From a virus: a stretch of 64,000 bases of DNA. Every line of letters starts with the position of its first letter. The stretch's first letter is position 1. Where the stretch lies: the IMG/VR virus record IMGVR_UViG_3300025620_000004, positions 1-64,000 of that record. One strand, 5' to 3'. Of this stretch, positions 22,633 through 33,358 are shown piece after piece. The position numbers were made by a program, and so were the translations under genes. The notes beneath the pieces were generated by a model. The model was not told the DNA's origin. It did not search any database and was given only the letters and a program-made list of their open reading frames with translations.

Positions 22633-23783
22633 CCAATTTAATAGCAACAGACGTACAAGGCACTACAGTCGATAGTGGCGTTGTTAGTCTCTTCGAAATA
22701 ACACTACTTCATAGTGGTAATACTTTTTACTTTTGTGAAGGTATTGGAGACGACCTTGAAGATATACAGATGAGGGACAAAGAAGTTCCTTCAAATATAC
22801 GTACCTATAAAGCTATTCCTATGCAGATTGAAGGCGTAGAAGTTAGCGCGACGGGTGCTTCTGCACGACCAACAATAACAATAGCCAATGTCAGCTCCCT
22901 TCTGAAAGATACTGTAGGTGTCACAGATTATGATGAAGTAGTGGGCGCAACAGTTGTTCGTAGACAAACGATGCAAAAATATCTTTACGGAGAGTCTGGA
23001 GACGCCAACCCTCCGATAGAGATGCCTACTTTAAAATACAGAGTTGATAGAGTTGCTAGCGAAAATCAATTAGCAGTACAGTTTGAGCTAGCCGCTGTAT
23101 ACGACCTGGAAGGTGTAACTATACCTCGACGTGTAGTCGTAGGTAAGTTCTGCAGTTGGATGTATCAAGGACAAGCTTTGGAACAGAATGGGGGTTGTGT
23201 CTGGAGAGCAGATAGTGTTGTACGAGCAAGATCCTCCACAATACCTTCTTCCTCTCCGTATAACTATAATATATTCTATAACGCAAAAGATCAGCCTTTA
23301 CTAACTCAGACTCTTTTAAATGGAGTATCGAACTGGGCTTCCGGGGCCGCCATAACACAAGGATCTTATAGAAAGTACAATAATAAATGGTATAGAGCAC
23401 AAATAGGGCATACTAGCAGCGGCAGTAATGACCCCGAAGAAAATGATGGAACTTGGGTAGAAGCACTAGGATATTCCACCTATAGCTCCTCTACTACTTA
23501 TGCAGAGGGGGCTTTAGTCAAGGCCGATGTCACTACTGTTAATAGTGTAGTTATAACCACGGTATGGAAGTCTTTACACTCGGGCAATATAAATAATGCT
23601 CCTGCTCTTAACTCTCCGCATTGGATTAGAGAAGAAATGTGTGGAAAAACTTTACATTCTTGTAAGTGTAGGTACGGGGCGACTTTAATAGGAGATAACT
23701 CAAGCGGTGTAAAAATAGATGCAAGAACAGACAGCTCTGCTGTTTTACCTTTTGGCGGTTTCCCTGGCACATTGAAGTTTTGA
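22629..23783 (+). CDS. Tail tip protein, lambda gpL-like, with carbohydrate-binding-like insert
   Basis: 384 residues, well over the about 230 of lambda gpL. The N-terminal 160 residues are gpL-like (LFEITLLHSG, IEGVEVSATGASARPTITIANVS). Cysteines C175, C190, C338 and one of C345/C347 are the likely Fe-S ligands of the gpL C-terminal domain. Between C190 and C338 is an insert of about 140 residues with two modules shaped like CBM5/12 chitin-binding units: W236...YRKYNNKWYRAQ...W276 and Y285...WKSLHSGN...W332. The insert may bind surface glycans (inference). Confidence 0.75.
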   Translation: MTNLIATDVQGTTVDSGVVSLFEITLLHSGNTFYFCEGIGDDLEDIQMRDKEVPSNIRTYKAIPMQIEGVEVSATGASARPTITIANVSSLLKDTVGVTDYDEVVGATVVRRQTMQKYLYGESGDANPPIEMPTLKYRVDRVASENQLAVQFELAAVYDLEGVTIPRRVVVGKFCSWMYQGQALEQNGGCVWRADSVVRARSSTIPSSSPYNYNIFYNAKDQPLLTQTLLNGVSNWASGAAITQGSYRKYNNKWYRAQIGHTSSGSNDPEENDGTWVEALGYSTYSSSTTYAEGALVKADVTTVNSVVITTVWKSLHSGNINNAPALNSPHWIREEMCGKTLHSCKCRYGATLIGDNSSGVKIDARTDSSAVLPFGGFPGTLKF

Positions 23784-23785
23784 TT

Positions 23786-24484
23786 ATGTTACAGTTTTTA
23801 GATGAAATAGAAGAACATTTTAAGGAGAATTATCCGCGAGAAGGGTGTGGTTTGCTAGCTGTCGTTAAGGGTGAATTACAGTGGTTTCCTTGTACTAATG
23901 TTGCGGAACATGAAGACGATTTCATACTGGATTCCACAGAGTATTTAAACATATCACGAAAAAGTGATATAGTAGGAATAGTCCACAGTCACCCTGATGC
24001 AAGTTGTGACCCTAGCGAGTCAGACATAAAGCACTGTAATGCTATAGGAGTTCCTTACTACATATTTAGTTATCCTAGTATGGATGTTCACATACAACAG
24101 CCTGAGAAAGAATCTAAACCTCTTTACGGTAGAGACTATGAGTTTGGTGTCTCTGATTGTTTTGAAGCAATGAGAGACTATCTAGCTTCACAAAATATAG
24201 AAATACCTTCTCGTGCCGCTTTCGAAGACGATTGGTGGGAGAAGAAATTAGACTACTTTACAGACGAAATAATTCAAGATTATGGGTATAAGCCCGTAGA
24301 AGGAAATATGGAAAAGAACGATGTTATTATATTCACAGTAAATGCCTCTGTAGGTAATCACTGTGGAGTTTATTTAGGGGAAGATATTTTTTATCACCAC
24401 GCAGACAAAAGATTATCATGCAGAGAAAATCTGTATCCATTTTGGAAAAAGTACATAACAGGAGTGTATCGCCATGATGCGTAA
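23786..24484 (+). CDS. Tail assembly protein, gpK-like (JAB + NlpC/P60)
   Basis: 232 residues from ATG 23786. A JAMM/MPN metallopeptidase domain comes first: Glu in PREGCGLL, then VHSHPDASCDPSESD (HxHP...SxxD zinc motif). An NlpC/P60 domain follows: catalytic Cys in VSDCFEAMRDYL, His in GNHCGVYLGEDIFYHHA. This is the same two-domain order as lambda gpK. It may trim the tail tip or cut peptidoglycan during entry. No other cell-wall hydrolase is recognisable in this window. Confidence 0.85.
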   Translation: MLQFLDEIEEHFKENYPREGCGLLAVVKGELQWFPCTNVAEHEDDFILDSTEYLNISRKSDIVGIVHSHPDASCDPSESDIKHCNAIGVPYYIFSYPSMDVHIQQPEKESKPLYGRDYEFGVSDCFEAMRDYLASQNIEIPSRAAFEDDWWEKKLDYFTDEIIQDYGYKPVEGNMEKNDVIIFTVNASVGNHCGVYLGEDIFYHHADKRLSCRENLYPFWKKYITGVYRHDA

Positions 24485-25205
24485 CGTATATTTACAAGGA
24501 GAACTAGGCGAACAGTTTGGTTCTGTTTTTAGAATAAATGCGACTAATTATACTGAAGTATTCAAATGCATTAATGCGAATAGACCCGATTTTTTGGCTT
24601 ATGTCAGAGAATGCCATGAAAATGATGTAAGCTTTGCTGTAGATACTGCGGGCGAGCAAGCAGGTGAAGAGGATCTTTTAGTGCCTTTGAAAGAGGGGGA
24701 CGTAACTATAGCAATTGTTCCTGCAGGATCTAAATCTGCATTCGGAAAGATACTTGCAGCTATTGCTATAGTAGCTGTTATGTTTATGTTTCCAGCAGTT
24801 TTTGGTACGACAACTTTTGGAGCAGGAGGCATGGGACCAGGATTTGCATCTTTAGCAAACGGTCTCAGTGCAGTTGGTATGGCAACAGCGGCAGTTGCAC
24901 TAAATCTAGCAATGGCAGGCATTAGTCAAATGATGGCTCCAGACCCTTCTGTAGACGGAGAAGGTCCGGAAAACTATGCTTTCAATGGAAATGCTCAAAA
25001 CATGCAGGAAGGCGATCCTATTCCCATACTCTACGGGAGACTAAGAGTACCAGGCAGACCTATAAGTATAAATATTCAGAACGCATCAGGGTATAGAAGA
25101 AATACAGGGGCTATTTTTGGAGGAGACGGATCAATAACAACCACCTCTAGTAATACAATATCACATCATAAAAAGACAGGCTCTAAAAAAGCCCACGAAC
25201 GGTAG
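24474..25205 (+). CDS. Tail assembly protein, lambda gpI-like
   Basis: 243 residues. A ubiquitin-like N-terminus (VYLQGELGEQFGSVFRINATNYTEVFKCINANRPDF) and two hydrophobic segments (about 95-115, KILAAIAIVAVMFMFPAVFG; about 125-155) match the lambda tail I family. The C-terminus has the conserved NMQEGDPIPILYGRLRVPGRPIS and then a Ser/Thr-rich tail. In lambda gpI helps assemble the tip and is absent from the virion. Confidence 0.8.
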   Translation: MMRNVYLQGELGEQFGSVFRINATNYTEVFKCINANRPDFLAYVRECHENDVSFAVDTAGEQAGEEDLLVPLKEGDVTIAIVPAGSKSAFGKILAAIAIVAVMFMFPAVFGTTTFGAGGMGPGFASLANGLSAVGMATAAVALNLAMAGISQMMAPDPSVDGEGPENYAFNGNAQNMQEGDPIPILYGRLRVPGRPISINIQNASGYRRNTGAIFGGDGSITTTSSNTISHHKKTGSKKAHER

Positions 25206-25214
25206 GAGATAAAA

Positions 25215-28200
25215 ATGAGACATGGCGGAAATGGCGGTGGTGGTGCCGGCACAGGTAACAGTGGTAATTCCAATCCAGGAGGTACAGGCACATCTAGCAA
25301 TAATGCTGCTACAATTAGTACAAGCGCTAGCGATGCGCAGCTTGTTTCTATTACAGATGTTATTTCAGAAGGCCCCATACTAGGTTTAGTAGACGGTTCG
25401 GCTTCTGTATTCCTGAATAATGACAGAATTCACGAAGTATCTGCGGCAGGGCAACGTGTATCTCATGGCCCTATGACTATCACTCTTACTAATGGGTCTA
25501 CTTCAGCAACAATTAATAATGCAACTTCTACCACTCCCTTGACTGCAAATGCCTCGCTAGGAGCACAACTATTAATACGAGGAGGAAATTTAACAGAAAC
25601 AAGTGTAACAAGTAGTTATGATACTAGACATAAAGTAAGTTTATCTACTTCTTCAAGTACTTTTACTCAAACTATGGTTACCGCAGTTGGTCAACGAGCA
25701 AGACCAGATAGTTTAGTTCCTGGGCGTATTAAACCGACGGGTAGCAGTACTACTCCTGACGGCCTTCCTATAGAAGGTTTTATATGGCGTAGAGTTAGCG
25801 GTACCGAGGCTCTTTGGAGATCAGGTGCTTTCGGTGATTATAACGATTTCAGGCTCGATGACGCAACGTACAAGCTAGAACTAGATAAAATAGTAAATAT
25901 AAATGCAGGAGGTATTAATGGCTCCTCTATAACACTTGCAAGTGCTTGGGACGGAATATCGGGGACATATAGCTGGGATAAAATAAGTGTAGTTAATATG
26001 GATATTTCTGAGGTAGGCAGTAGAGCTTCTCAGCGAGTACAAGGTGGTACTGTTAATTTCAGACCAGGCACATTAAACCAAACTCCCATGCGCAGCGGTG
26101 GCGAAACTGCAATTAGTAGAACTATTGGCGAACAAATGGAGGTGGGAACTGCTCGATTTTTAGTGGGCAGTGGTAACTGCGGTCTCACAGAAGCTCAGCT
26201 TCTAGAAGTGGACAAACTAAGATGGCGTATTACTTATCCTGCAGGATTTAAAGCAATCAGCGGTAAAGGCAATGATAAAACTACTTACATAAGGTATAGA
26301 ATAAGTATAGCAATAAAAGAGGAAGGAGACTCTGATTTCGGAGGTTTTACTATTATTAGAAATCCTCTAACTCATAGTGGTAACTATACTAACTCTAAAA
26401 CTTTTGAAAGCGACTTAAATCTTGAAAGATTTCGCCCTTTCACAGACTTCAAACTAAAATTAGAAAGACTAGATACAGATGACGACCCCGGTTTTAAATC
26501 TGTAGGACAAACTTACAAAGACTGGACAAATGTTACTGCAGGTAGTCTTACAGGCGTGACTTCTATTCTAAATGAAAAACTTAACCATCCTTATACTGCT
26601 ATGGCTGATGTTTCTTTTAGCACGAAGCAGTATCAAGGTATACCTCAAAGAACTTATGATCTATACGGTAAAATGGTTAGAGTGCCTTCAAACTATGTTA
26701 CAAGAGAAGAAGCAACCAATGGAGTAGCTTCTTATAATAGAAATACAAGTACTGGAGTCATTACTAGCAATTACCAAGACTGGGACGGGGATTTTCGAGA
26801 TGAATTAGTTTATAGTAACAACCCTGCTTGGATTTACTATGACATTCTTACTAATAATAGATACGGTTTGGGTTCCTTCATTAAAGAAGTGGATATAGAT
26901 AAGTATGCTCTTTACCGCGTTGCAAGATATTGTGACGGCTTAGTTCCCGATGGAAAAGGAGGACTAGAGCCTAGGTTTACATTAAATACCTACTTGACAA
27001 AAGGGGCAAATAGTTATAAAGTTCTCAAAGACTTAGCAACTAACTTTTTAGGTTTGCTTTACTACTTAGATGGACAGCTTTATACCTCTCTTGATGCTCC
27101 AGCAGCTCCGGTCTATACATTCAATAAAACTAATGTAATAGATGGTACATTTAGCTACGAGAGTTCTTCGGAGAAAACTAGAAGCAATCAAATTATTGTA
27201 AACTGGAATGACCCAACAAAAGACTATAAGATGGAGCCTTTAATCGTTGAAGATGAGCGAAATATAGTCAATACAGGCAGAATTATATCTGAAACTGCAG
27301 TTGCTTTCGGCTGTACTTCAGAAGGGCAAGCTACACGATACGGTAAATGGAAACTATGGACAGCAGCAAATCAGAAAGAGATAGCTACTTTTTCAGCAAG
27401 CCTAGAAGGTGCATTTGTAGCTCCTGGCGATATAATCAATATCCAAGATGCGGATAGATATGCTGTAAGACTGGGCGGACGAGTTTCAAATACAGGAACT
27501 CTTAGCACTACTACTATACCTTTAGACTCTACTGTTCTTTTGAATTCAGGATCTACATATACTTTAAGCTTGGTTTATCCTAAGCCTGCTGCATTCACTA
27601 GAGAAGCTGTTACTATAAGCGGAGTTAGTTATGAAGCAGGAGATTTAATACATCAAGCGTATGTTGATGGCTCTTTAACAGTAATTGATACTAAAGAAAA
27701 GTCTGTAAACGCTAAAGTATCTGCATCTTCCGGAGCCGAACCTTTAACACTTGACTTCAATGCCAATCTACGAACAGAAACAAAAGATATAACTTCTAGT
27801 CAAATTGGAAGTTCTGTAACTTCTATCACTGTGACCTCTGCATTTACAGAGGCTCCTACTAGAGAATCCTTGTGGGTTCTTCAAGAGACAAAAACTGGAT
27901 TACAGGTAAAAGGGTCTAAAAAAGAATACAAAGTTTTATCTATCTCTGAAAACTCTGGCAATGTCTACGATATAACGTGTATTGAACATTATGACAGCAA
28001 GTGGACTTCTGTAGAAGAAGATTTTACTACATACATACAAGGAGATTTAGAGCCCTCTCTACTAAGCACAGATGTTGTTCCGCCTGTCGAAAACTTGATA
28101 GCAAGAAGTCACGGCAGAGATAATGGTACAGCCCATGAAACCTTACTTGTTTCTTGGGATCCACCAGGGGCAGGACAAGCTTACGTTAGAAACAGTACCG

Positions 28201-31200
28201 GAGGTAGACATAATCAAACGGTTAGTCAAGAATACGAATACTTACTTGGATATATCGTAGAACACAATTTACCCGAATATGAAAATCCTATGAGGGTAGG
28301 CAGGGACACAACTGAACTTTTATTTTCGGATTTAGTCCCAGACGACTATACAATAACGGTAAGAACAGTTAATGCGATAGATAATGTATCAGAAGCAATT
28401 AGTGTTCAAACAACTATAACTGATCGTTTCCAGGATGCTATACCCAGATTCCCCTTAGGTCTTCCCTATGGTGGTACGTCTAATGTTGCTATAAAAACCA
28501 TAAACAGTACTTCTGGCGATTCAGACTACGGATTATTTGAGTTGGCAAAAAGTGTTTACATCTTTAGTCCTGAACAAACAAACGGGTTCGGTATAAACCA
28601 GACTTCAACAGCAGCTTCTACATATCAACAAGATGTATCAGGAATTGCGGAAACAGCTGCAGTAGCTTCTTCAGAGTCTGGTACTTTTATTGACAGGCAT
28701 TATTATGTATCTTTAAACTCAGCTGTAGCCACTGATAACCTCACACTACTTAAATATAATAAAACACCAAATCACCGTGTTCCATATTGGTATGATGCGG
28801 GGAACGGTAGTAATACAACTGGTTTAACGAATCTTACAGGTACTATAAGTGTATCGGGTTCTACTGTTACAGGTTCTGGTACAAGTTTTACTTCTGAACT
28901 AGTAGTAGGAGCACTTCTACAAACAACATCTACTGCAGCAGCTATAGTTACCTCGGTAGTTAGTGACACAGCCGTTTATATTGATAGAATTTTACCAGAC
29001 GGATCGGGTATAACCGCTCAGACTAACAATCATAGATTTGATTTTGATAATGAAACTATTATAGCCAAAGTTTACGCTACAGATAATGGAGCAGCCAATA
29101 AAGTATTTTCGATGGAGCCTTATATGTCGTTGGACGCAAATGTCCAAGCACAACAAGGTGTTACCAGAACTCTATACTACAGAGCTACTAATAATGGAGC
29201 AGCCGGCACTATTAATACTACTACAGGTACTTTTGACGACCCTGCAACTGGAGCAGCCACAGGGTGGCAGTTAGCAAATCCTGGACTACAAGCCAATGGC
29301 GATATTATTTATGCTATAACTCGTATCTTTACCAACGATGGTCTAGCCCCTCAAGAGGCTAGTTGGTCAACCGCTTCTATTGTTGCAAGACGACAAGATG
29401 GTGCGGCAGGTAATGCTGCAAAAGTAGTATCTTTGCGCGCTAGTAAATCAGTTATAGAGTATGCTGCAGATGGTACTACTGGCTCAGGTCAAACTATTAC
29501 TTTAACTGCGGAATCAAAAAACTTCGATGATGGATACTTCAGGTTCACAGCAGATGATGGCTCTTTTACTACAATAGACTGGGTTGATGGTACTACCGCA
29601 AATACCAAAACAGCCACGTATAGTATACCTACAAGCTACAATGCAGACCCTATTACTTTTACTGTACAGGTTAAAGAGGGTAGCTCTGGCTCCGAAGAAG
29701 CTAGAGATGTTCTTACTATTCCTTCAATTAAGCCAGGTGTTGACGCAATAGATGCACTAACTGTAGTTATGACAAACGAAGCTCATGCAATTCCTAGAGC
29801 TTCGGCAACGGCTACACCTGACTTCACAGGCTCAGGAAATACTATTAGAGTCTTCGAGGGGACAACAGAACTAGACCACGATAATACAGGCACCGCTGCC
29901 AGTCATTATAAAGTTGTTACTACAGGCTCTACTAACTGTACTCCAGGTAATTTAACTGGTGAAGGTTCTAATGTTCTTTCGGCAACCTTTGACCAGATCA
30001 CGGGAATAACAGGAAATACGGCACTCGTAAAATATACTATAACAGGTAAGCGAGCAGACGGAACAGCTTTCTCCCTTGTTAGATTCCAGTCTTTAACTAG
30101 AACAACGGACGGAGCTCCTGGTAATCCCGCTGTAGATGAAAAAACAGTCATTGTATACAAGAAGTTTGCCGCAGGAGTATCAGCGCCTACAGCAATTACA
30201 TTTACTTCTGGCAATAATGCAACAGATCAAACCCACTCGAATCCTACAAATGAGCTAGACGGTTGGACTATTGCTTATCCTTCTATAAGTGTTGAAGGCG
30301 ATCGAGTTTATTCAGGACAAAGAACCTTCACATTAACTGGAGGCGATAGCTCTTGGACTTTCAACGGACTAGTTGCAGAAATAAAGACAGGGCCTAGAAC
30401 AGCTACAATACAGTTGCATTATTCTGCTGCTGTGACTGATGGAAGTACTCCTGCAAAGCCAACTACTTCCAATACTCACACATTTAATTTTGCAGCTAGT
30501 ACTTTTGGGACTATAAAAACAGGATGGCAGCATGGAGCACCAACGTATGCTTCGGGTAACTCTAATAAATACTACTACTCTTTTGCGACTATTACCGAGT
30601 CTTCTTTTGGAGGTTCTCAGACTATAACTTTCGGTAATACAACTCAAGCTATAGGATTCTCCGGCTTAGTTACCTTTACTTCAGCAGGTGTGTTAGAGGA
30701 CGACCAATATTCGATTACGCCTCTTACTACTCACCAAGATGTAAGTAGTTTTATGGAGGCAGCAGATGTCGCAGACCATATTGGTGGAGCCAACACCTCA
30801 ACTATTGATGGAGGTAAGATCAACGCAGGCAGCTCTGTTACAGTAGGAACTAGCGGAACTAACCGAGCAGGCTTATCAGGAGTAGGAACTGCAGAAACCG
30901 ATATTAGAGTTTTTTCGGGAGCAGCTTTTGCCAACAGAGCAACAGCACCTTTTAGAGTAACACAGGCAGGTGAATTTAGGTCTTCTACTGGTATTATAGG
31001 CGGATTTACGTTCGGTGATGATGCCATGACCACTAGCCAAGACACTATATTAAGACTTGGTTCTGATCTCGGAAATAACATAGATCAAAGTGTGACTTTA
31101 TCTTCCAGGTCTGAAGATGATTATGTTATTTATGCAGGTCATGCTCCTACAGATGATGATCCAGTGACTACAGACGCTCCTCCTCCTTTTGGTGTAGAAA

Positions 31201-32735
31201 AGAACGGTAATGTAACTATGCGGTCTTATCAGCTTACTGATACTGCAGGCGCTATTGTATTTGACTCAGAAAACTTATTAGGTGGACCCGTACTAGCTCA
31301 GATTCAGAACTTGGTAGGGAATTTTACAGATAGTGTTACTACCTCTATTCACGCTTCCGGTCATATCAAAGTAGAACTAGGGGCTGCTCAAAACGTACAA
31401 ATTGGTTATGAAGTACCTCTAGGAAATCCCTATGTGAGTGACGTATCTACAAGTGTAGCTGACGTTATGAATGCGTTACCTTCAGCCATTAAAGTAAATG
31501 TTGAGTACTCTACTAATAATGGAGCATCTTGGAGTTTATTTGGTGCTCAAACTTTTAGTAGACTATCTAGTACAGACGCCAATGCTACTACAAGCGCCTC
31601 TCAGTATCTTGTTCATGGAGATTCTTATGATGCTCGCTCGGGCGGTACCAGATACGTAGCACATATTGTTAGTAATAAAGGAGCAGTATCTGCAACAGGC
31701 GGCTTAAAAGGCACTATAACAGGTTCAGGAAATTTATCAGCAGGTACTTACTTATTTAGAATAGATGATACTTCAGGTACTTCCGGTAATTCAGGAATTG
31801 TATGGACTGCCGGGTCTTATACTGGCTATGGCTATACCTTCCATAAGTATGGTAGCGGCTCCTCGAACGACCCTGCTCAGGCTTTTGCAAAAAATGCAGA
31901 TAGAGTGTACATTGTAGGTTCTAGTTCTTCGACAGGAGGTACAGCAGGTGCTGGTTATACTATTAATACAAATACTAGTCCACCTCACGTTAAAGATTCT
32001 ACTTTTAATATAGAGTATATGCCTATTACAGGAGGTACTTTTACAGGTGCGCTTAACTGGGGAACAGACACTGCCAGCATAAACTATGGTAACTACGGTA
32101 CGGGTACTGATGTTTTTAGCGTGAATCTAGGTAGCAACTCTAACGGGATAGTATTTGGACTGAATGGTAATGCCTTGCAATTGCAGGACAATCTTAGTGC
32201 ACATCATTCATTTGATAATAATGGAGACATTAGGTTCACAGGAGACTTAAAACAGCTCGACGATGGAGATACTAAGATATCTTTCACCAACGACAAAATA
32301 AGTTTTCTAGCCGGTAATGCTACAATGATGGAGTTAGTTGAAGTAAGCACAGGATATGATTACGTTAGACTAGGAAATACTGGTGATGGCAATGATACCA
32401 TTACGTTTAATCTATCAGCAGGCTCAGGTGTCTTTACAGGAAATGTAACAGCTTACTCAGATATAAGTCTTAAAGAAAATATAGAAGTTATTGATAATGC
32501 CGTAGATAAAGTCAGTAAACTAAGAGGTGTTACTTTTGACCGAATCGATAAAGAAGCCATTCCCAGACAAACGGGACTTATCGCTCAAGAACTAGAAAAA
32601 GTGTTGCCTGAAGCTGTGGAAACTAATGAGCTATCAGGTATAAAGTCGGTAGCTTATGGCAATGTCGTAGGTCTTTTAGTAGAAGCAATTAAAGAACTCA
32701 AAGAAGAAATCGAAGAGTTAAAAAGGAGTAAATAA
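25215..32735 (+). CDS. Central tail fibre / host specificity protein (gpJ-like) with S74 chaperone
   Basis: 2506 residues, twice lambda gpJ. A Gly-rich start, then J-like core segments: ISEGPILGLVDGSASVFLNNDRI, NNPAWIYYDILTNNRYGLG, EIDKYALYRVARYCDG (approximate), and fibronectin-type material at about 950-1080. The distal part (about 1080-2400) is beta-rich with repeated Thr/Ser/Gly turns. The end is an intramolecular chaperone (peptidase S74): SDISLKENI near residue 2415 with the Ser-Lys dyad, then TGLIAQELEKVLPEAV and a coiled-coil tail. It should trimerise, fold and be cleaved. It probably recognises the receptor. Confidence 0.9.
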   Translation: MRHGGNGGGGAGTGNSGNSNPGGTGTSSNNAATISTSASDAQLVSITDVISEGPILGLVDGSASVFLNNDRIHEVSAAGQRVSHGPMTITLTNGSTSATINNATSTTPLTANASLGAQLLIRGGNLTETSVTSSYDTRHKVSLSTSSSTFTQTMVTAVGQRARPDSLVPGRIKPTGSSTTPDGLPIEGFIWRRVSGTEALWRSGAFGDYNDFRLDDATYKLELDKIVNINAGGINGSSITLASAWDGISGTYSWDKISVVNMDISEVGSRASQRVQGGTVNFRPGTLNQTPMRSGGETAISRTIGEQMEVGTARFLVGSGNCGLTEAQLLEVDKLRWRITYPAGFKAISGKGNDKTTYIRYRISIAIKEEGDSDFGGFTIIRNPLTHSGNYTNSKTFESDLNLERFRPFTDFKLKLERLDTDDDPGFKSVGQTYKDWTNVTAGSLTGVTSILNEKLNHPYTAMADVSFSTKQYQGIPQRTYDLYGKMVRVPSNYVTREEATNGVASYNRNTSTGVITSNYQDWDGDFRDELVYSNNPAWIYYDILTNNRYGLGSFIKEVDIDKYALYRVARYCDGLVPDGKGGLEPRFTLNTYLTKGANSYKVLKDLATNFLGLLYYLDGQLYTSLDAPAAPVYTFNKTNVIDGTFSYESSSEKTRSNQIIVNWNDPTKDYKMEPLIVEDERNIVNTGRIISETAVAFGCTSEGQATRYGKWKLWTAANQKEIATFSASLEGAFVAPGDIINIQDADRYAVRLGGRVSNTGTLSTTTIPLDSTVLLNSGSTYTLSLVYPKPAAFTREAVTISGVSYEAGDLIHQAYVDGSLTVIDTKEKSVNAKVSASSGAEPLTLDFNANLRTETKDITSSQIGSSVTSITVTSAFTEAPTRESLWVLQETKTGLQVKGSKKEYKVLSISENSGNVYDITCIEHYDSKWTSVEEDFTTYIQGDLEPSLLSTDVVPPVENLIARSHGRDNGTAHETLLVSWDPPGAGQAYVRNSTGGRHNQTVSQEYEYLLGYIVEHNLPEYENPMRVGRDTTELLFSDLVPDDYTITVRTVNAIDNVSEAISVQTTITDRFQDAIPRFPLGLPYGGTSNVAIKTINSTSGDSDYGLFELAKSVYIFSPEQTNGFGINQTSTAASTYQQDVSGIAETAAVASSESGTFIDRHYYVSLNSAVATDNLTLLKYNKTPNHRVPYWYDAGNGSNTTGLTNLTGTISVSGSTVTGSGTSFTSELVVGALLQTTSTAAAIVTSVVSDTAVYIDRILPDGSGITAQTNNHRFDFDNETIIAKVYATDNGAANKVFSMEPYMSLDANVQAQQGVTRTLYYRATNNGAAGTINTTTGTFDDPATGAATGWQLANPGLQANGDIIYAITRIFTNDGLAPQEASWSTASIVARRQDGAAGNAAKVVSLRASKSVIEYAADGTTGSGQTITLTAESKNFDDGYFRFTADDGSFTTIDWVDGTTANTKTATYSIPTSYNADPITFTVQVKEGSSGSEEARDVLTIPSIKPGVDAIDALTVVMTNEAHAIPRASATATPDFTGSGNTIRVFEGTTELDHDNTGTAASHYKVVTTGSTNCTPGNLTGEGSNVLSATFDQITGITGNTALVKYTITGKRADGTAFSLVRFQSLTRTTDGAPGNPAVDEKTVIVYKKFAAGVSAPTAITFTSGNNATDQTHSNPTNELDGWTIAYPSISVEGDRVYSGQRTFTLTGGDSSWTFNGLVAEIKTGPRTATIQLHYSAAVTDGSTPAKPTTSNTHTFNFAASTFGTIKTGWQHGAPTYASGNSNKYYYSFATITESSFGGSQTITFGNTTQAIGFSGLVTFTSAGVLEDDQYSITPLTTHQDVSSFMEAADVADHIGGANTSTIDGGKINAGSSVTVGTSGTNRAGLSGVGTAETDIRVFSGAAFANRATAPFRVTQAGEFRSSTGIIGGFTFGDDAMTTSQDTILRLGSDLGNNIDQSVTLSSRSEDDYVIYAGHAPTDDDPVTTDAPPPFGVEKNGNVTMRSYQLTDTAGAIVFDSENLLGGPVLAQIQNLVGNFTDSVTTSIHASGHIKVELGAAQNVQIGYEVPLGNPYVSDVSTSVADVMNALPSAIKVNVEYSTNNGASWSLFGAQTFSRLSSTDANATTSASQYLVHGDSYDARSGGTRYVAHIVSNKGAVSATGGLKGTITGSGNLSAGTYLFRIDDTSGTSGNSGIVWTAGSYTGYGYTFHKYGSGSSNDPAQAFAKNADRVYIVGSSSSTGGTAGAGYTINTNTSPPHVKDSTFNIEYMPITGGTFTGALNWGTDTASINYGNYGTGTDVFSVNLGSNSNGIVFGLNGNALQLQDNLSAHHSFDNNGDIRFTGDLKQLDDGDTKISFTNDKISFLAGNATMMELVEVSTGYDYVRLGNTGDGNDTITFNLSAGSGVFTGNVTAYSDISLKENIEVIDNAVDKVSKLRGVTFDRIDKEAIPRQTGLIAQELEKVLPEAVETNELSGIKSVAYGNVVGLLVEAIKELKEEIEELKRSK

Positions 32736-33349
32736 TGGCACTACCAGCGGCAGGGAATAGTCTATCTTTAAATCAAATTCATATAGAGGCAGGAGGTACT
32801 TCTGGTACCACTTGCTCTTTAAATGATAGCGACATTAGAGGGCTAACACCCGGGTCAGGTTATACTATCCCTACAGGAGATCAAACTGCTATTGATATTG
32901 GTGATTTTTTCGAGGCATCTTCAACTAATCCTAATATACATACTTTAACAGCAGGTTTCCAACAAACTACATTTAGCTCCAGGTCGGGAGGCTCTTCTAC
33001 ATATACAAACTACTACGGATATATGCCTTTTTATGGCAGCCCGACTTCGCAGAACGGTACTTTAAGTCCTACTACTTTTGCTCTGAAAAGCGGAGCGACT
33101 ATTTTAGGAATCTACAAAAACACTAGCACCGCCAGCACGAGCCTTAATAATAAGTTATTTTTAAGAGTAAATGGTGCACAAGCAAATAGTGGATGGACTT
33201 CTATGAATATTGTTCAGGGTTCTTTAAATCTGACTTTTTATAGGACTTCTGCCACCCATGTGTCTGGTGCTAGTTACTCATATTGGCAGTGGTCTACTAC
33301 CGCCTCCCTATTCCCCAACGGAACAAGTTCGACAATTACTTTTGCATAG
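32735..33349 (+). CDS. Accessory tail fibre protein
   Basis: 204 residues. The N-terminal module ALPAAGNSLSLNQIHIEAGG with LNDSDIRGL recurs, from memory, in tail-fibre genes of marine phages and probably attaches to the J-like protein. The rest is Ser/Thr/Tyr-rich beta structure, possibly a binding head. The start overlaps the preceding stop. Confidence 0.6.
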   Translation: MALPAAGNSLSLNQIHIEAGGTSGTTCSLNDSDIRGLTPGSGYTIPTGDQTAIDIGDFFEASSTNPNIHTLTAGFQQTTFSSRSGGSSTYTNYYGYMPFYGSPTSQNGTLSPTTFALKSGATILGIYKNTSTASTSLNNKLFLRVNGAQANSGWTSMNIVQGSLNLTFYRTSATHVSGASYSYWQWSTTASLFPNGTSSTITFA

Positions 33350-33358
33350 GAAAATATA

